A DNA stretch of 64,000 bases, from positions 98,830 through 162,829 of the forward strand of contig DAMANX010000009.1 in NCBI GenBank assembly GCA_032073245.1, given 5' to 3'. The notes below the pieces were generated by a model that saw nothing but the letters and a program-made list of their open reading frames with translations, was not told where the DNA came from and searched no databases. The stretch comes from QVMG01 sp032073245 (GTDB lineage: Bacteria; Bacteroidota; Bacteroidia; Bacteroidales; Tannerellaceae). Shown here one piece after another: positions 1 to 8,090 of the stretch (position 1 is its first letter; every line of letters starts with the position of its first letter). The position numbers and the translations under genes are program-made.

Positions 1-813
1 TATACGGAAAAAGCACAATTACTGGATGCAGTTAAAGATGCTAACGCTATTATTATCCGTAGTGATATTATTGATGCCGAAGTATTGGATGCAGCTAAAG
101 CATTGAAGATTGTGGTACGTGCCGGTGCAGGTTACGACAATGTCGATCTTGCAGCAGCAACGGCTCATAATGTTATTGTGATGAACACTCCGGGACAAAA
201 CTCCAATGCAGTGGCCGAATTGGTTTTAGGCATGTTGGTGTATGGTGTGCGTAATTTCTTCAACGGAACATCCGGTACTGAACTAAAAGGAAAGAAACTG
301 GGGATCCTGGCTTACGGAAACGTAGGAAGAAACGTAGCCCGTATCGCTAAAGGCTTCGGTATGGATATATATGCTTATGATGCTTATACCCCTGTTTCAG
401 CTATTGAAGCAGATGGTGTGAAAGCCGTAGGTTCAACGGAAGAACTCTTCAAAACATGCCAGATCGTTTCCTTGCATATCCCTGCAACAGCAGAGACAAA
501 AGGTTCAATCAATTTTGAATTGATGAACTCTATGCCGAAAGGAGCGATTGTTGTCAATACAGCCCGTAAAGAGGTAATGGATGAAGCAGGCTTAACAAAA
601 ATGTTCGAAGAACGTCCCGACTTTAAATACCTGTCGGATATCAAACCGGCTATCGATCTTGAATTAAATGAAAAATTCCCCGATCGCTACTTTGCAACCC
701 CCAAAAAAATGGGTGCCCAAACAGCCGAAGCAAATATCAATGCCGGTATAGCTGCAGCCGAACAAATCGTAGATTACCTTAAAAACGGAAACGAAAAATT
801 CAAAGTAAATTAA
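1..813 (+). CDS. serA: D-3-phosphoglycerate dehydrogenase, 5' end outside window
   Basis: The frame is open from base 1, so the gene is cut by the window edge and 270 C-terminal codons are visible. The protein belongs to the D-2-hydroxyacid dehydrogenase family. The nucleotide-binding core reads GILAYGNVGRNVA and is followed by the SLHIPATAETKG and NTARKEVMDEAGL segments typical of the family. The expected role is the first step of serine synthesis, oxidation of 3-phosphoglycerate with NAD. The usual DVxxxEP and HxGAST catalytic segments are replaced by SDIKPA and KKMGAQT, so the canonical catalytic histidine is not where expected. No C-terminal ACT domain follows. The DUF1015 gene downstream is a usual neighbour of serC and serA in this group; that is recalled knowledge, not visible here. 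Confidence 0.85.
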   Translation, partial: YTEKAQLLDAVKDANAIIIRSDIIDAEVLDAAKALKIVVRAGAGYDNVDLAAATAHNVIVMNTPGQNSNAVAELVLGMLVYGVRNFFNGTSGTELKGKKLGILAYGNVGRNVARIAKGFGMDIYAYDAYTPVSAIEADGVKAVGSTEELFKTCQIVSLHIPATAETKGSINFELMNSMPKGAIVVNTARKEVMDEAGLTKMFEERPDFKYLSDIKPAIDLELNEKFPDRYFATPKKMGAQTAEANINAGIAAAEQIVDYLKNGNEKFKVN

Positions 814-841
814 TAACGATTGACGTTTAACGATTAACGAT
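814..841. repeat. left heptamer block of four-helix-bundle cassette 1
   Basis: Four consecutive 7-base units read TAACGAT, TGACGTT, TAACGAT and TAACGAT. They begin directly after the dehydrogenase stop codon. They are the inverted complement of the block at 1194-1235, with the four-helix-bundle frame in between. Confidence 0.85.
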
Positions 842-941
842 TAGTAGGAAGCCAAACCTTATTAAAGAAAAGAGTTTTTCTTTTGCATTACGAATAATAA
901 ACTTACGCAAGTTTTTATGTGATGAAAAGAAAGAATTTATA

Positions 942-1205
942 TTGTCAAAGCAGATCTTACGTTCTGGAACTGCAATAGGTGCATTGCATAGAGAATGTGA
1001 ATATGCTGAGAGCAAGAAAGATTTTGTTCACAAATTAGGAATAGCACAAAAGGAGTGCAATGAAACTCTCTATTGGTTAGAATTACTATATTGTAGCCAA
1101 TATATTTGTGAGACACCCTATTTAAGTTTAAAGCAAGATGGAGAAGAGTTATTAAAGTTATTAACCTCCAGTATCAATACAGCAAAGGCTTCTAACAATC
1201 GTTAA
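942..1205 (+). CDS. four-helix-bundle protein (S23/IVP family), start codon degraded
   Basis: The encoded segment (SKQILRSGTAIGALHRECEY, then AESKKDFVHKLGIAQKECNE) is the signature of the four-helix-bundle family first found as 23S rRNA intervening-sequence proteins (Pfam PF05635, TIGR02436), also related to Avd of diversity-generating retroelements. A TTG at 942 is the first usual start. Clear homology to the second copy (2514-2873) continues upstream in the same frame to 846, where the codon aligned with the partner's ATG is AGG. The gene is therefore either 5'-decayed, started from an unusual codon such as ATT at 840, or translated only from the internal TTG. The stop codon lies inside the right heptamer block. 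The biochemical function is unknown. Confidence 0.7.
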   Translation: MSKQILRSGTAIGALHRECEYAESKKDFVHKLGIAQKECNETLYWLELLYCSQYICETPYLSLKQDGEELLKLLTSSINTAKASNNR

Positions 1206-1235
1206 TCGTTAATCATTAATCATTAATCGTTAAAA
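1194..1235. repeat. right heptamer block of four-helix-bundle cassette 1
   Basis: Six 7-base units are visible: AACAATC, GTTAATC, GTTAATC, ATTAATC, ATTAATC and GTTAAAA. The first two supply the last codons and the stop of the upstream frame. The block is inverted relative to 814-841. Confidence 0.85.
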
Positions 1236-1239
1236 TAAC

Positions 1240-2484
1240 ATGATAATAAAACCATTTAAGGGAATTCGTCCTCCAAAACATTTAATAGAAGACGTGGCTT
1301 CCCGCCCTTACGATGTATTAAATTCAGAGGAGGCCCGGGCCGAAGCTGAAGGAAATGAAAAATCTCTCTACCGTATCATTAAACCGGAAATAGATTTCCC
1401 GGTAGGAATGGATGAACATGAGCCTGCGGTTTATTTAAAGGCCGCAGAAAACTTCAATCTGTTCCAACAAAAAGGATGGTTGGTACAGGATAACGAAGAA
1501 CATTACTACGTCTATGCCCAGACAATGAACGGGCGTACTCAATATGGGCTAGTTGTTTGTGCTTATGTTGAGGATTATATGACGGGTAAAATCAAGAAAC
1601 ACGAATTAACCCGCCGGGATAAAGAAGAAGACCGTATGAAACATGTTCGTGTCAATAATGCAAATATCGAACCGGTATTCTTTGCTTATCCTGATAATGC
1701 CGAATTGGATCAACTGGTAATGAAATATACAGCCCGTGAACCGGAATATGATTTTGTAGCCAAACTGGATGGATTCGGCCATACCTTCTGGATCATCGAT
1801 GATGAAAAAGATATGGAACGGATTACAAAGTTATTTGAACAGATGCCGGCATTATATATTGCAGACGGCCATCACCGTTCTGCCGCTGCTGCCCTTGTAG
1901 GTGCAGAGAAAGCAAAACAAAATCCGGCTCATAAAGGTGATGAAGAATATAATTATTTTATGGCTGTCTGCTTCCCTGCAAACCAATTGACCATTATCGA
2001 TTACAACCGGGTAGTGAAAGACCTGAACGGTTTGACAGAAGATGAATTTCTGGCAAAAGTAGGAGAGAATTTCTTTGTAGAAGAAAAAGGAGAAGATATC
2101 TATAAACCCAAAGCACTCCATAATTTCTCTCTTTATCTGGCTGGAAAATGGTATTCCTTAACCGCCAAACCGGGGACATACAATGACAATGATCCGATCG
2201 GCGTATTAGATGTAACCATCTCTTCCAATCTCATTTTGGATGAAATTCTGGGCATCAAAGACCTACGTTCCGATAAACGCATAGATTTTGTAGGCGGAAT
2301 CCGCGGCTTAGGCGAACTGAAACGCCGTGTCGACAGCGGTGAAATGAAAGTAGCCTTAGCGCTATATCCCGTTTCCATGAAACAACTCATGGATATAGCC
2401 GACACAGGCAACATCATGCCCCCAAAAACAACCTGGTTTGAACCCAAATTACGTTCAGGACTTGTTATCCACAAACTTATATAA
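1240..2484 (+). CDS. DUF1015 family protein
   Basis: This 414-residue soluble protein matches the DUF1015/COG4198 family. The start PFKGIRPP, the RPYDVLNSEEA segment near residue 22 and the central ADGHHRSAAAALVG motif are characteristic. The last is a strongly conserved GHHR block that suggests a phosphate- or nucleotide-handling site, but no reaction is established as far as I know. No signal peptide or membrane segment is present. It follows serA in the same direction, so a link to serine metabolism is inferred. Cassette 1 separates it from serA and cassette 2 follows its stop within one base. Confidence 0.85.
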   Translation: MIIKPFKGIRPPKHLIEDVASRPYDVLNSEEARAEAEGNEKSLYRIIKPEIDFPVGMDEHEPAVYLKAAENFNLFQQKGWLVQDNEEHYYVYAQTMNGRTQYGLVVCAYVEDYMTGKIKKHELTRRDKEEDRMKHVRVNNANIEPVFFAYPDNAELDQLVMKYTAREPEYDFVAKLDGFGHTFWIIDDEKDMERITKLFEQMPALYIADGHHRSAAAALVGAEKAKQNPAHKGDEEYNYFMAVCFPANQLTIIDYNRVVKDLNGLTEDEFLAKVGENFFVEEKGEDIYKPKALHNFSLYLAGKWYSLTAKPGTYNDNDPIGVLDVTISSNLILDEILGIKDLRSDKRIDFVGGIRGLGELKRRVDSGEMKVALALYPVSMKQLMDIADTGNIMPPKTTWFEPKLRSGLVIHKLI

Positions 2485-2511
2485 TGATTAATGATAAATG
2501 ATTAACGATTA
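2484..2511. repeat. left heptamer block of four-helix-bundle cassette 2
   Basis: Four units, ATGATTA, ATGATAA, ATGATTA and ACGATTA, run directly from the stop codon of the DUF1015 gene to the ATG of the next gene. They are the inverted complement of 2862-2889. Confidence 0.85.
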
Positions 2512-2513
2512 AT

Positions 2514-2873
2514 ATGAGACCAAATCCTTTAAAAGAGAAAAGTTTTAGCTTTGCTCTGCGAATAGTGAAATTGTATAAGTATCTTTGTGGCGAACAAAAG
2601 GAATTTGTTTTATCCAAACAACTTCTTCGTTCTGGAACCGCAGTAGGTGCTCTATATCGTGAAAGTGAATATGCTGAAAGTAAACACGATTTTGTGCATA
2701 AATTAGGAATTGCTCAAAAGGAATGTAATGAAAGTCTATATTGGGTTGAACTCCTTTTTTACTCAGAATACATCACAGATTCTGCTTTTGAAAGTTTAAA
2801 GAGTGATACGGAGGAATTACTGAAGTTAATTACTTCCAGTATAAAAACAGCAAAATCCAATATTAATCGTTAA
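2514..2873 (+). CDS. four-helix-bundle protein (S23/IVP family), intact copy
   Basis: This 119-residue, probably all-helical protein begins MRPNPLKEKSFSFALRIVKL and contains LLRSGTAVGALYRESEYAES and FVHKLGIAQKECNESLYW, which place it in the four-helix-bundle family (PF05635). It is clearly paralogous to the frame at 942-1205 and keeps its ATG. Both ends of the gene touch heptamer blocks: the start codon is two bases after the left block and the terminal codons and stop lie in the right block. No reverse transcriptase or variable-region pair is nearby, so an Avd role in a diversity-generating retroelement is unlikely. The function is unknown; a mobile-cassette role is inferred. Confidence 0.85.
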   Translation: MRPNPLKEKSFSFALRIVKLYKYLCGEQKEFVLSKQLLRSGTAVGALYRESEYAESKHDFVHKLGIAQKECNESLYWVELLFYSEYITDSAFESLKSDTEELLKLITSSIKTAKSNINR

Positions 2874-2889
2874 TCATTAATCGTTAATC
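2862..2889. repeat. right heptamer block of four-helix-bundle cassette 2
   Basis: Four units, ATTAATC, GTTAATC, ATTAATC and GTTAATC, are inverted relative to 2484-2511. They end four bases before the start codon of the HAD phosphatase gene, so the cassette fills the whole intergenic space. Confidence 0.85.
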
Positions 2890-2893
2890 ATTT

Positions 2894-3517
2894 ATGAAAA
2901 TAAAAAACATAGTCTTCGACCTAGGCGGCGTCATAATGGAACTCGACACTCAACGCCCTATTGATCGTTTCAAAGAAGTAGGTGTAAGCGACGCCGATAA
3001 ACTCCTGGATCCGTATGAACAAAAAGGCCTCTTCCTCCAATTGGAAAAAGGAGAGATCGACCTGAATACATTCCAACAAAAACTAAGTGAACATGCCGGA
3101 AAAAACCTATCCATGGATGATATCTATTACGGCTGGATGGGCTTTATAGTAGATGTACCCCAGGAAAAACTTGACTATATAAAAAGCCTACGCGAAAACT
3201 ATAAAGTATATATCCTCAGTAACACAAACCCTGTAATTATGCGCTGGGCCAAAAGCCCTGTATTCAGCCCTGCCGGACTTCCCCTTACCGCTTATGTCGA
3301 TAAGATTTACGCCTCCTTTGAAATAGGCATAACCAAACCCGATCCACAGATATTTCAATATATGATCATAGATGCCAATATAGATCCAGCTAATACACTC
3401 TTTATCGATGATGGAAAAGGAAATATAGAAACAGCCCTTTCTTTAGGCTTCCAAACTTATCAACCGGAGAATGGGGAAGATTGGAGGGATAAGATAACGG
3501 AGATGCTTTCTGAATAA
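2894..3517 (+). CDS. HAD-superfamily phosphatase, subfamily IA
   Basis: This 207-residue cytosolic protein has the four HAD motifs: VFDLGGVIME near residue 7 (nucleophilic Asp, with Gly at the position of the usual second Asp, as in YihX-like sugar phosphatases), YILSNTNP in the middle, the lysine in GITKPDPQIF, and TLFIDDGKGNI with paired acids near residue 170. A small helical cap lies between motifs I and II. Hydrolysis of a small phosphorylated metabolite is expected, but the substrate cannot be read from sequence. It is the last gene of the serA-DUF1015 direction group. A separate promoter is not obvious because its upstream space is entirely cassette 2. Confidence 0.85.
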   Translation: MKIKNIVFDLGGVIMELDTQRPIDRFKEVGVSDADKLLDPYEQKGLFLQLEKGEIDLNTFQQKLSEHAGKNLSMDDIYYGWMGFIVDVPQEKLDYIKSLRENYKVYILSNTNPVIMRWAKSPVFSPAGLPLTAYVDKIYASFEIGITKPDPQIFQYMIIDANIDPANTLFIDDGKGNIETALSLGFQTYQPENGEDWRDKITEMLSE

Positions 3518-3561
3518 AGAAATGTCGGAGAATTGATTCCTCAAGTATTTGAAAAATTGTT

Positions 3562-3569
3562 TATATTTG
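3562..3569 (+). promoter_or_regulatory. Bacteroidota -7 element, TATATTTG
   Basis: An exact TAnnTTTG match lies 13 bases before the ATG of the next gene. No TTG lies at the standard distance upstream, so it is a partial promoter call. Confidence 0.4.
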
Positions 3570-3582
3570 TCAATATTTTAAT

Positions 3583-4656
3583 ATGCATAACATGAAACAA
3601 GCTATACTAAGTGTCGTGATTTTTTCTCTTAGTTTATTAAGTGCAAATGCTTTGCCGGAATATTACCGTTATTATTTACCTACAAAAGAAAATCCTTTTG
3701 TAATAAGTGAAGTGAAAAAGAGACCAACAGCTGATAGTGTGTACGTTTTGAAACATAATAATGTGAAAATTCTGAGTGAAAATGTAAATCATTATAGGTA
3801 TAGTGCTAATCATTTATCAGATACTACTTATAATAATAGTTTTTCTCATTATTGGATAAATAATTATAATTCTAACGACTTAATAGAAAATTACAAATAT
3901 GGACAAGCCTTATTTTCACAATCTGAAAGTATTATAACTTATAAATACGATAAACAAGGCAGAATAATTGAGCATTTGACTGAAGATTATAAAACTGAGT
4001 ATTCTTATAATAAAGAAAGTGCTACTTCAATAGGATATGTATATAGCGATTTACATAATAAATGGATTCCAAGTTTAAAACTTATTTATACATATACTGC
4101 AAACGGATATGAACTTAAATATTACAATTTTGAAGATGAAGAAAATGATTTTGTAGAACAACCCTATAAAATAGATTATGCATTTGATTCAGAAGGACGG
4201 CTCTTAAGAACAGATCATATTTTCCCAGATAAGATATCAAAAGGAGATAGATATGAATATTCGTCTGATGGATACACCCGTACTACTTATTCTGGAGAAA
4301 AACTTTATATGAAAGAATGCTATACATTTAATAAAAATGATGACATTTTGAAATATGAAAAATATTTTACAAGAGGTGATGTTGGTAAATGGCATGTGGA
4401 ATTTATTCAGGAATATACTTATTATTATTCTGAACCCACTTCAAACCAAATGGTTAAATCTGTTGAATTTGAAGTTAGACATACTCAAAATGGAATTAAT
4501 ATTATAACTGAAAAAGAGGGCTATTTTTATATTTATAATATTAACGGTAAATTAGTAGATAAAGTTTGGGTAAGTAATGGTTACTATATCGAACTATCAC
4601 AAGGTTTATATATTATAAAATTTGAAAATATCTCTAAAAAGGTATTTATAAAGTAA
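3583..4656 (+). CDS. secreted protein of unknown function with a type IX-like C-terminal domain
   Basis: The 357-residue protein begins with a signal peptide (AILSVVIFSLSLLSANA). The ATG at 3592 is an alternative start that leaves the signal peptide intact. The middle contains YD-repeat-like strands (ITYKYDKQGRIIEH, KIDYAFDSEGRLLRTDHI). The last 60 residues resemble a type IX secretion sorting domain: FYIYNINGKLVDKVW, then GLYIIKF and the ending ISKKVFIK. Export across the outer membrane and surface attachment are inferred from that ending. The gene is visibly AT-rich compared with the metabolic genes beside it, which suggests an accessory gene. It converges on the tail operon across a strong hairpin. 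Confidence 0.65.
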   Translation: MHNMKQAILSVVIFSLSLLSANALPEYYRYYLPTKENPFVISEVKKRPTADSVYVLKHNNVKILSENVNHYRYSANHLSDTTYNNSFSHYWINNYNSNDLIENYKYGQALFSQSESIITYKYDKQGRIIEHLTEDYKTEYSYNKESATSIGYVYSDLHNKWIPSLKLIYTYTANGYELKYYNFEDEENDFVEQPYKIDYAFDSEGRLLRTDHIFPDKISKGDRYEYSSDGYTRTTYSGEKLYMKECYTFNKNDDILKYEKYFTRGDVGKWHVEFIQEYTYYYSEPTSNQMVKSVEFEVRHTQNGINIITEKEGYFYIYNINGKLVDKVWVSNGYYIELSQGLYIIKFENISKKVFIK

Positions 4657-4675
4657 TAAGGTTCCATAAAGAAAA

Positions 4676-4713
4676 CAAGAGGGATCAGTGTCTTTTAAAA
4701 ATGATCCCTCTTG
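4676..4713. terminator. bidirectional terminator hairpin
   Basis: A perfect 12-base stem (CAAGAGGGATCA pairing with TGATCCCTCTTG) encloses a 14-base loop between two convergent genes. It serves the secreted-protein gene and the end of the tail operon. Confidence 0.75.
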
Positions 4714-4725
4714 ATATTATGTTAA

Positions 4726-7700
4726 TTATGGAACTATCTTTAAAGTATCTCCATCCCTCCATAAACTACCAGATGGCAAATACATATCGGATTTTGGCAA
4801 CTTATTCATTATTACATGCATAACGCCAGAATAAGGATTTAGCGTAACCCTAAATTCATTACCGCCCCCTATAAGTCCAAAAGACTCAGGGTTTAGCCAT
4901 GCTTCAGCCTCCAGACTTCCACTTCTGGAAAAACTTCTAAAATATACTTCCCCCCAACTACCTGAAGATAAATCTGTGAAAAATCCAAACCTACCCAGAA
5001 ACCTGTTTTGGCTGTCTAGTAATTTAATTTTTTCATCACTTCTAGGGTCAATTACAACCTTATTCCCATCTATATTACTTGAAAATGCTCCGGTAATATC
5101 TATTTTACCATCAGGAGAAATCAGAACACTCCCTTTCCCTATATTTACATTACCATCGGGAGAAATCAAAACATTCCCTTTACCTATATCAATAGTGCCG
5201 TTTTCATCGAACTTTGCATTCCCTTTTGAAAAATGGGCATATCCTGTATTTCCATTAAGAAGTATATTTCTATCCTCTGCTTTGGAATAACGAGGTTCTT
5301 GAGAGACTAAATAACCATCTTTAAATTGAAATTCCGCCAGATTAGCTTCTTCTGCTAAAAGTGTTGTTGTGGCAATGGATTCCAAGGAGGAAATTTCTTC
5401 AAAAGGGCTATCTTTTCCAGTAGGAGGAGCTTTACCTGCCTCAGCACTACTAAACCCTTCTTTTAAACGCCACCATGATGCTTGAGGTACAGTTTCGCCA
5501 ACATTATAAGGGGGGCGGTATATTATATAGTCACAAGTTTCATCGTTACGGTAATAAATCTCTCCCGGCACCCAAGGTCTGGTAGTCGGTAGTGCACCAG
5601 GAAGCCCAGGTACACCAGAATCCCCTGTATCCCCTTTGTCTCCCTTTTCTCCATCTTGACCGTTGGAGCCATCGGAACCCCGTTGGGCAACTGTCGCCCA
5701 TGGGCTGGATGGTGGTCTTATACCTGCTCCTGGATTGTCACTAGTATATCGCCAAGTACTTCCGGCATAAGTTACTTCGTCCCCCCGATAGTACGTTTCA
5801 GTGTTCTTCCAATCTCCTTTAAAGACTCCTAGTGGCTCCTGATGACCAGAAGGACTTTGAACTAAAATTCCTTTAAGTACAAATTTACCATCCTGATCGA
5901 CATTATAAGATATACCATTATTTTCATCTCCTAAATTAAGCGCCTTATTCAACATATCCCAATACTGTGTGCCATCGGCTGTTGCTAGTTTGGATACACG
6001 GAGCATGCCGGGTGTCCAGACAGAGAAGCCGTACAGGGTGGTGAAGTTTCTTGTGCCTTCAAAGGCGCTGTTTAATGAGCCGGTCAGGAAATAGTAGTAG
6101 TCTGGATCGGAATTCATGGGTATTTCTTCTTCGGAAAAGAGGAAAGTTCCTTTGTCGCCGGATTTTTCACATTTCAGATAGAGCCATAGGAAACCCCGGC
6201 CGTTCACATTTGTGGGTGGCATGGCTGCTATATCCCAGAACATGTACTCATGCACTCCATGGTCGGGGGCTAAGGAATCGATACCGAGTGTCATGTGTTG
6301 GATTGTTCCGGCGGGTGTACTGAATGTTTGAGTCTCATTATTCATTTCAAAATAATGGTCGATTTCACGAGGCTCATCTTTACTGTCTACCCAACGGAAT
6401 TGAAGCTGTTCGCTACCCAGATAGGCCATCATGGAATGAATTGCAACCGGTTCGATGCCTTCGGAAAAACCTAATTCAACCAATTTATTCAGTTCATCAT
6501 ATAACTCCTGAGCATCCCGAAAGCGCATATTGGTTATTCGGGAAATACCTTTACCCGTACGGGTTATCTTTTGGTTTATATTGGGTATTTGTTTGATATC
6601 GGAATAAATAGACTGCCCACGGACATTATTCGATAAAGTGATTTCCGGTGATAAAGGGCGATTCACATATTCTTTGATGCCGGTAATACGAATAAGTACA
6701 GGTTCGGATAAGTATTGCGGATCGGTAAGTTTAATAAAGTATCCAAGATTCAGGAATCCGCTTATCTCACCCCAGTTGCGTTTTGCGTATAGAGGATCTA
6801 ATTCGAACTTATAGATATAACGGTCGCCTTCGTTATCATAGAGGTATTCCACTGCTTTATCGATCACCTTTTGCTCTGCCTCTTTGATATATACGTTAGG
6901 CAACATGATATTGAAGACAGCATAACTATTCCCAATACCCGGCCTCATGGTGGCATTCGGGTAAGTGGTGCCGTTATCAATATTTTGATGTATGGTGAAC
7001 TTACGGAGTTCATGATCGTAAGTGGCCTCGAATTCCATTCCGGCTAATGAGCCTGATTGAAAGATAATAGTCATATTCGTACCACCGATCAGGCACTCCT
7101 GATAGTTCAGATCTCCCGGAATAGAACCGTCTATAAAATAATAGTACTCTCTTGTTTCACCATCTATTTCTACTTCCTCCCGGCCAATCTCCGTAACCGT
7201 TCCTTCCCGGGAGGGGTAGATACTTGTAAGATCGAGGGTTGCCTCCGGTAGCACAGGGGTTTTAAATTTAGGTTCTGCCCTTTGTATTTTACTTCCTGTT
7301 TTATCTGTGACATATTGTTCTTCTTTATAGTACATCACATAATCACGGGGCATTTTAAGCGTTTTGAATCCGTATTTACTGGAATCAATATTCCGGTTGG
7401 ATGTCTTTACCCTTAATACACCAATGCGTTCCGATCCATTCCCACGGGTTAAACTGGGCAATATACCTCCATCATGTCCATAAGTCAGAGGAACCGGTGT
7501 TTCCGGAAGTTTCTCTACTTTCCGAAGATGAATAGTTTTTCCTTCCACTTCCCATTCCGTGCTGAATTTCTCAGCAATCATATTCAAAGCATCCCAGATA
7601 TACATATCATCAAAATCGAGCAGATCTTCATTTGCATCTATACATTCACCGGCAGACCACCCCTTTTCTTCATCTTTCATATTCATATTATCCACCACCA

Positions 7701-8073
7701 GGCTAAGAAAGCGGTTGGGGCTGGCAGATAAAGAGAATGCAATCTCCATATCCTTTGTATTGGTAGAGGTGAAAAACTCAAATTTCTGTGTCTTCAAATA
7801 AGCCAGATAAGTATCCAACTCTAACTTATACTCATGATTTTCCGTATTCTCCTTTCTGAAATTCTCCGGACGCATAAGGAAATACTTTTCCCCTTTAAAA
7901 GTCGTCCAGCAAAACAAAGGCAGAATCAAAGGCGTATCCGTAGAAAATTGCAGAAACAACTTATTATCCCCCATTGTGTCCTTCTGCCTGTAACTACTAT
8001 CATCAACCACCCTATCAAAAAGTATATTCCCGTTGATGTCTCTTATTGTTATTTTTGTATTTATTTCTGACAT
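4726..8073 (-). CDS. large phage tail-tip protein with collagen-like segment
   Basis: This 1115-residue protein is the last gene of the tail operon. Its N-terminal part (about 1-480) resembles the tail-hub/Tal-type proteins that close siphovirus tails in Bacteroidales prophages; this rests on position and general character, not on a catalytic motif. A Gly-X-Y stretch of about 30 residues lies near 795-828 (GQDGEKGDKGDTGDSGVPG) and probably forms a collagen-like trimer. The C-terminal third carries short repeated turns (IGKGNVLISPDG, IGKGSVLISPDG) typical of a fibre beta-helix. No peptidase or muramidase domain is recognisable. A tail-tip hub joined to a receptor-binding fibre is inferred. Confidence 0.7.
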   Translation of the reverse strand: MSEINTKITIRDINGNILFDRVVDDSSYRQKDTMGDNKLFLQFSTDTPLILPLFCWTTFKGEKYFLMRPENFRKENTENHEYKLELDTYLAYLKTQKFEFFTSTNTKDMEIAFSLSASPNRFLSLVVDNMNMKDEEKGWSAGECIDANEDLLDFDDMYIWDALNMIAEKFSTEWEVEGKTIHLRKVEKLPETPVPLTYGHDGGILPSLTRGNGSERIGVLRVKTSNRNIDSSKYGFKTLKMPRDYVMYYKEEQYVTDKTGSKIQRAEPKFKTPVLPEATLDLTSIYPSREGTVTEIGREEVEIDGETREYYYFIDGSIPGDLNYQECLIGGTNMTIIFQSGSLAGMEFEATYDHELRKFTIHQNIDNGTTYPNATMRPGIGNSYAVFNIMLPNVYIKEAEQKVIDKAVEYLYDNEGDRYIYKFELDPLYAKRNWGEISGFLNLGYFIKLTDPQYLSEPVLIRITGIKEYVNRPLSPEITLSNNVRGQSIYSDIKQIPNINQKITRTGKGISRITNMRFRDAQELYDELNKLVELGFSEGIEPVAIHSMMAYLGSEQLQFRWVDSKDEPREIDHYFEMNNETQTFSTPAGTIQHMTLGIDSLAPDHGVHEYMFWDIAAMPPTNVNGRGFLWLYLKCEKSGDKGTFLFSEEEIPMNSDPDYYYFLTGSLNSAFEGTRNFTTLYGFSVWTPGMLRVSKLATADGTQYWDMLNKALNLGDENNGISYNVDQDGKFVLKGILVQSPSGHQEPLGVFKGDWKNTETYYRGDEVTYAGSTWRYTSDNPGAGIRPPSSPWATVAQRGSDGSNGQDGEKGDKGDTGDSGVPGLPGALPTTRPWVPGEIYYRNDETCDYIIYRPPYNVGETVPQASWWRLKEGFSSAEAGKAPPTGKDSPFEEISSLESIATTTLLAEEANLAEFQFKDGYLVSQEPRYSKAEDRNILLNGNTGYAHFSKGNAKFDENGTIDIGKGNVLISPDGNVNIGKGSVLISPDGKIDITGAFSSNIDGNKVVIDPRSDEKIKLLDSQNRFLGRFGFFTDLSSGSWGEVYFRSFSRSGSLEAEAWLNPESFGLIGGGNEFRVTLNPYSGVMHVIMNKLPKSDMYLPSGSLWRDGDTLKIVP

Positions 8074-8090
8074 ATTATTGTTTTTAATAA

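Noticed and set aside
942..2873. Four-helix-bundle genes as Avd of a diversity-generating retroelement
   Set aside because: No reverse transcriptase, template repeat or variable repeat is present in the window, and there are two copies with their own repeat blocks.
4976..5290. Open frame on the plus strand across the tail-tip gene
   Set aside because: It lies in the shadow of a gene with clear repeats and motifs on the other strand; its sequence has no family character. The same holds for the other short frames opposite real genes.
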